Source: Thermoproteota archaeon
GTDB taxonomy: Archaea; Korarchaeota; JAOZGF01
DNA length: 5,336 bases
Assembly: GCA_027491845.1 (NCBI GenBank)
Contig: JAOZGF010000195.1
Coordinates: forward strand, 1 to 5,336
Direction: 5' to 3'
Positions 4,250-5,336 of the stretch are shown here, in pieces. Under the pieces are notes generated by a model. That model saw only the letters and a list, made by a program, of their open reading frames with translations, did not search any database and was not told the origin of the DNA. Both the position numbers and the translations under genes were made by a program. How positions within the stretch are numbered: position 1 is the first letter of the stretch; each line of letters starts with the position of its first letter.

Positions 4250-5336
4250 CCGCTTTCCTTAACGTCCACCATGAACAAGTAAGGGTTAACTTTTCTGACA
4301 GAACCAATCAAATACGTTTCCTTAGCCTCTTCAGGGAGCTTCACTGTAAGTAGTGAAACCATGCCAGCCGTACCTGTTCTTTCAATCCCTGCAACGTAAA
4401 CAAGTGAAAGAGACTCGTTCCAAGGATTAGCAGTAATACATATAAAGCCTTTATCTTTTCCCATGTAGGTTTTCTTTCTCGACACTATTTTTATTTCTCC
4501 TTTCAGGTCCCTGAAACCTACGTCCAAGGACCTTTCTACTTCATATGCAACGTAATTGGCTATGGGGCCACCTACAATGATTAAGTCAGAGTCCTTCAGT
4601 GTTTCAAGGGTTAAATTCGAGTCAACTTCAATCTTAACTTCCTTACCTATTTTTTTCTCTAAATATGCCTTCAAGGATAAAGCCGATTTCCTGTCTGATT
4701 CCAATCCTTCTTTACTCGGATTAAGGGATCCCACAGCGATAATTATTTTCGAAGAATTAGTGTAACCTAGGAATGACGGCCACTCCTTCAATTTAAATTT
4801 TCCCTGAATCCTCAATTGAACCTCTAAGTCAACGTACTTATTCACCGTTAAAACCCAACCTTCCAAGCTGATTCCTTCAGCAATAACGCGTATGGGAGGA
4901 GAACCAGTGACAACAACCGTAATCCTATGCATACCTGGCTCAACTGCTTTAAGAGTCCAGTTTACCTTAACTTTTTCCCCGCCAGCCAGTAGAAGTTCTT
5001 TGTTCTCTCTAACCACAGCCTCTGGAGGAATAACCTGAATTATCCTTGCCTGGTTGCCCTCCAACATTACTCCTCTGTAATATATTATTTCTGCAGTCAC
5101 GTTCTGGGCATAGTACGCGTTCGGAAACCTATTTTTAATTTCTACTGACAAGTTGAACCTATCTCCTTCACATATCTTCCTTGGACAGCTCACGTTAAGC
5201 TCCAAAATAATTGGCGCATTTTCCTGTTGGAAAAAAGTATTTTGTGAAGTCAGTCCGCAGGCTCCACAGGAACAATTACTGCTTATTTCAAGTGGAAACA
5301 AAAATGAAACCAGTAACATAAATAAAAATAAACAGC
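4246..5336 (-). CDS. Secreted S-layer-like protein with S-layer C-terminal-type domain, 5'-partial
   Basis: Residues are numbered from the Met at 5319. The frame stays open upstream of it to the window edge and encodes CLFLF, extending the hydrophobic leader (MLLVSFLFPL). The real start, with a charged n-region, is probably outside the window. After the leader comes a Cys-rich stretch (Cys16, 18, 21, then 45 and 50). Next is a beta-rich region at about 35-170 (NLSVEIKNRF, NWTLKAVEPGMHRITVVV) like CARDB/COG1361 adhesion domains. Residues 189-330 match the archaeal S-layer C-terminal domain: IIIAVGS, SDLIIVGGPIAN at 244-255, GFICITANPW, and the closing VYVAGIERTGTAGMVSLL. Eight N-x-S/T sequons (Asn15, 42, 56, 73, 120, 188, 235, 301) fit a glycosylated surface protein. 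There is no C-terminal membrane anchor. It may be an S-layer-associated protein rather than the main lattice protein. Confidence 0.75.
   Translation of the reverse strand, partial: CLFLFMLLVSFLFPLEISSNCSCGACGLTSQNTFFQQENAPIILELNVSCPRKICEGDRFNLSVEIKNRFPNAYYAQNVTAEIIYYRGVMLEGNQARIIQVIPPEAVVRENKELLLAGGEKVKVNWTLKAVEPGMHRITVVVTGSPPIRVIAEGISLEGWVLTVNKYVDLEVQLRIQGKFKLKEWPSFLGYTNSSKIIIAVGSLNPSKEGLESDRKSALSLKAYLEKKIGKEVKIEVDSNLTLETLKDSDLIIVGGPIANYVAYEVERSLDVGFRDLKGEIKIVSRKKTYMGKDKGFICITANPWNESLSLVYVAGIERTGTAGMVSLLTVKLPEEAKETYLIGSVRKVNPYLFMVDVKESG

Overview
The window looks like a piece of an archaeal genome. The signs are a stand-alone FMN domain of archaeal-type glutamate synthase, a tRNA-splicing endonuclease of the archaeal EndA family, a secreted protein with an archaeal S-layer C-terminal-type domain, archaeal TATA-like boxes, oligo-T tracts instead of hairpin terminators, and heavy use of AGA/AGG arginine and ATA isoleucine codons. 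A thermophilic or Thermoproteota/Bathyarchaeia-like source is possible, but the sequence alone does not settle the phylum. The duplicated EndA architecture is best known from Euryarchaeota.

Layout from left to right: (1) 2-1015, plus strand, the 3' part of a glutamate synthase FMN/iron-sulfur subunit, cut by the window edge. (2) 1078-1653, plus strand, a small class I SAM-dependent methyltransferase just downstream, separated by an oligo-T tract. (3) 1654-2315, about 660 bases with no intact gene. Read on the minus strand, this stretch holds the broken remains of a MNT-family nucleotidyltransferase, followed by a weaker HEPN-like remnant; together they may be a dead MNT/HEPN toxin-antitoxin module. 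(4) 2316-3422, minus strand, a two-repeat tRNA-intron endonuclease. (5) 3521-4249, plus strand, a CPBP/CAAX-type membrane protease that I start at a TTG codon behind a strong Shine-Dalgarno site. It diverges from the endonuclease across a 98-base spacer with two oppositely facing TATA-like boxes. (6) 4246-5336, minus strand, a secreted, sequon-rich S-layer-like protein whose signal peptide appears to run off the right edge. Its stop codon overlaps the protease stop by four bases.

The genes do not form one pathway: nitrogen assimilation, an unassigned methylation, tRNA and rRNA intron processing, membrane proteolysis and cell-surface structure. I see no intact new defence or mobile system. The most interesting item is the decayed nucleotidyltransferase region, which looks like non-coding spacer unless fragments from several frames are joined.
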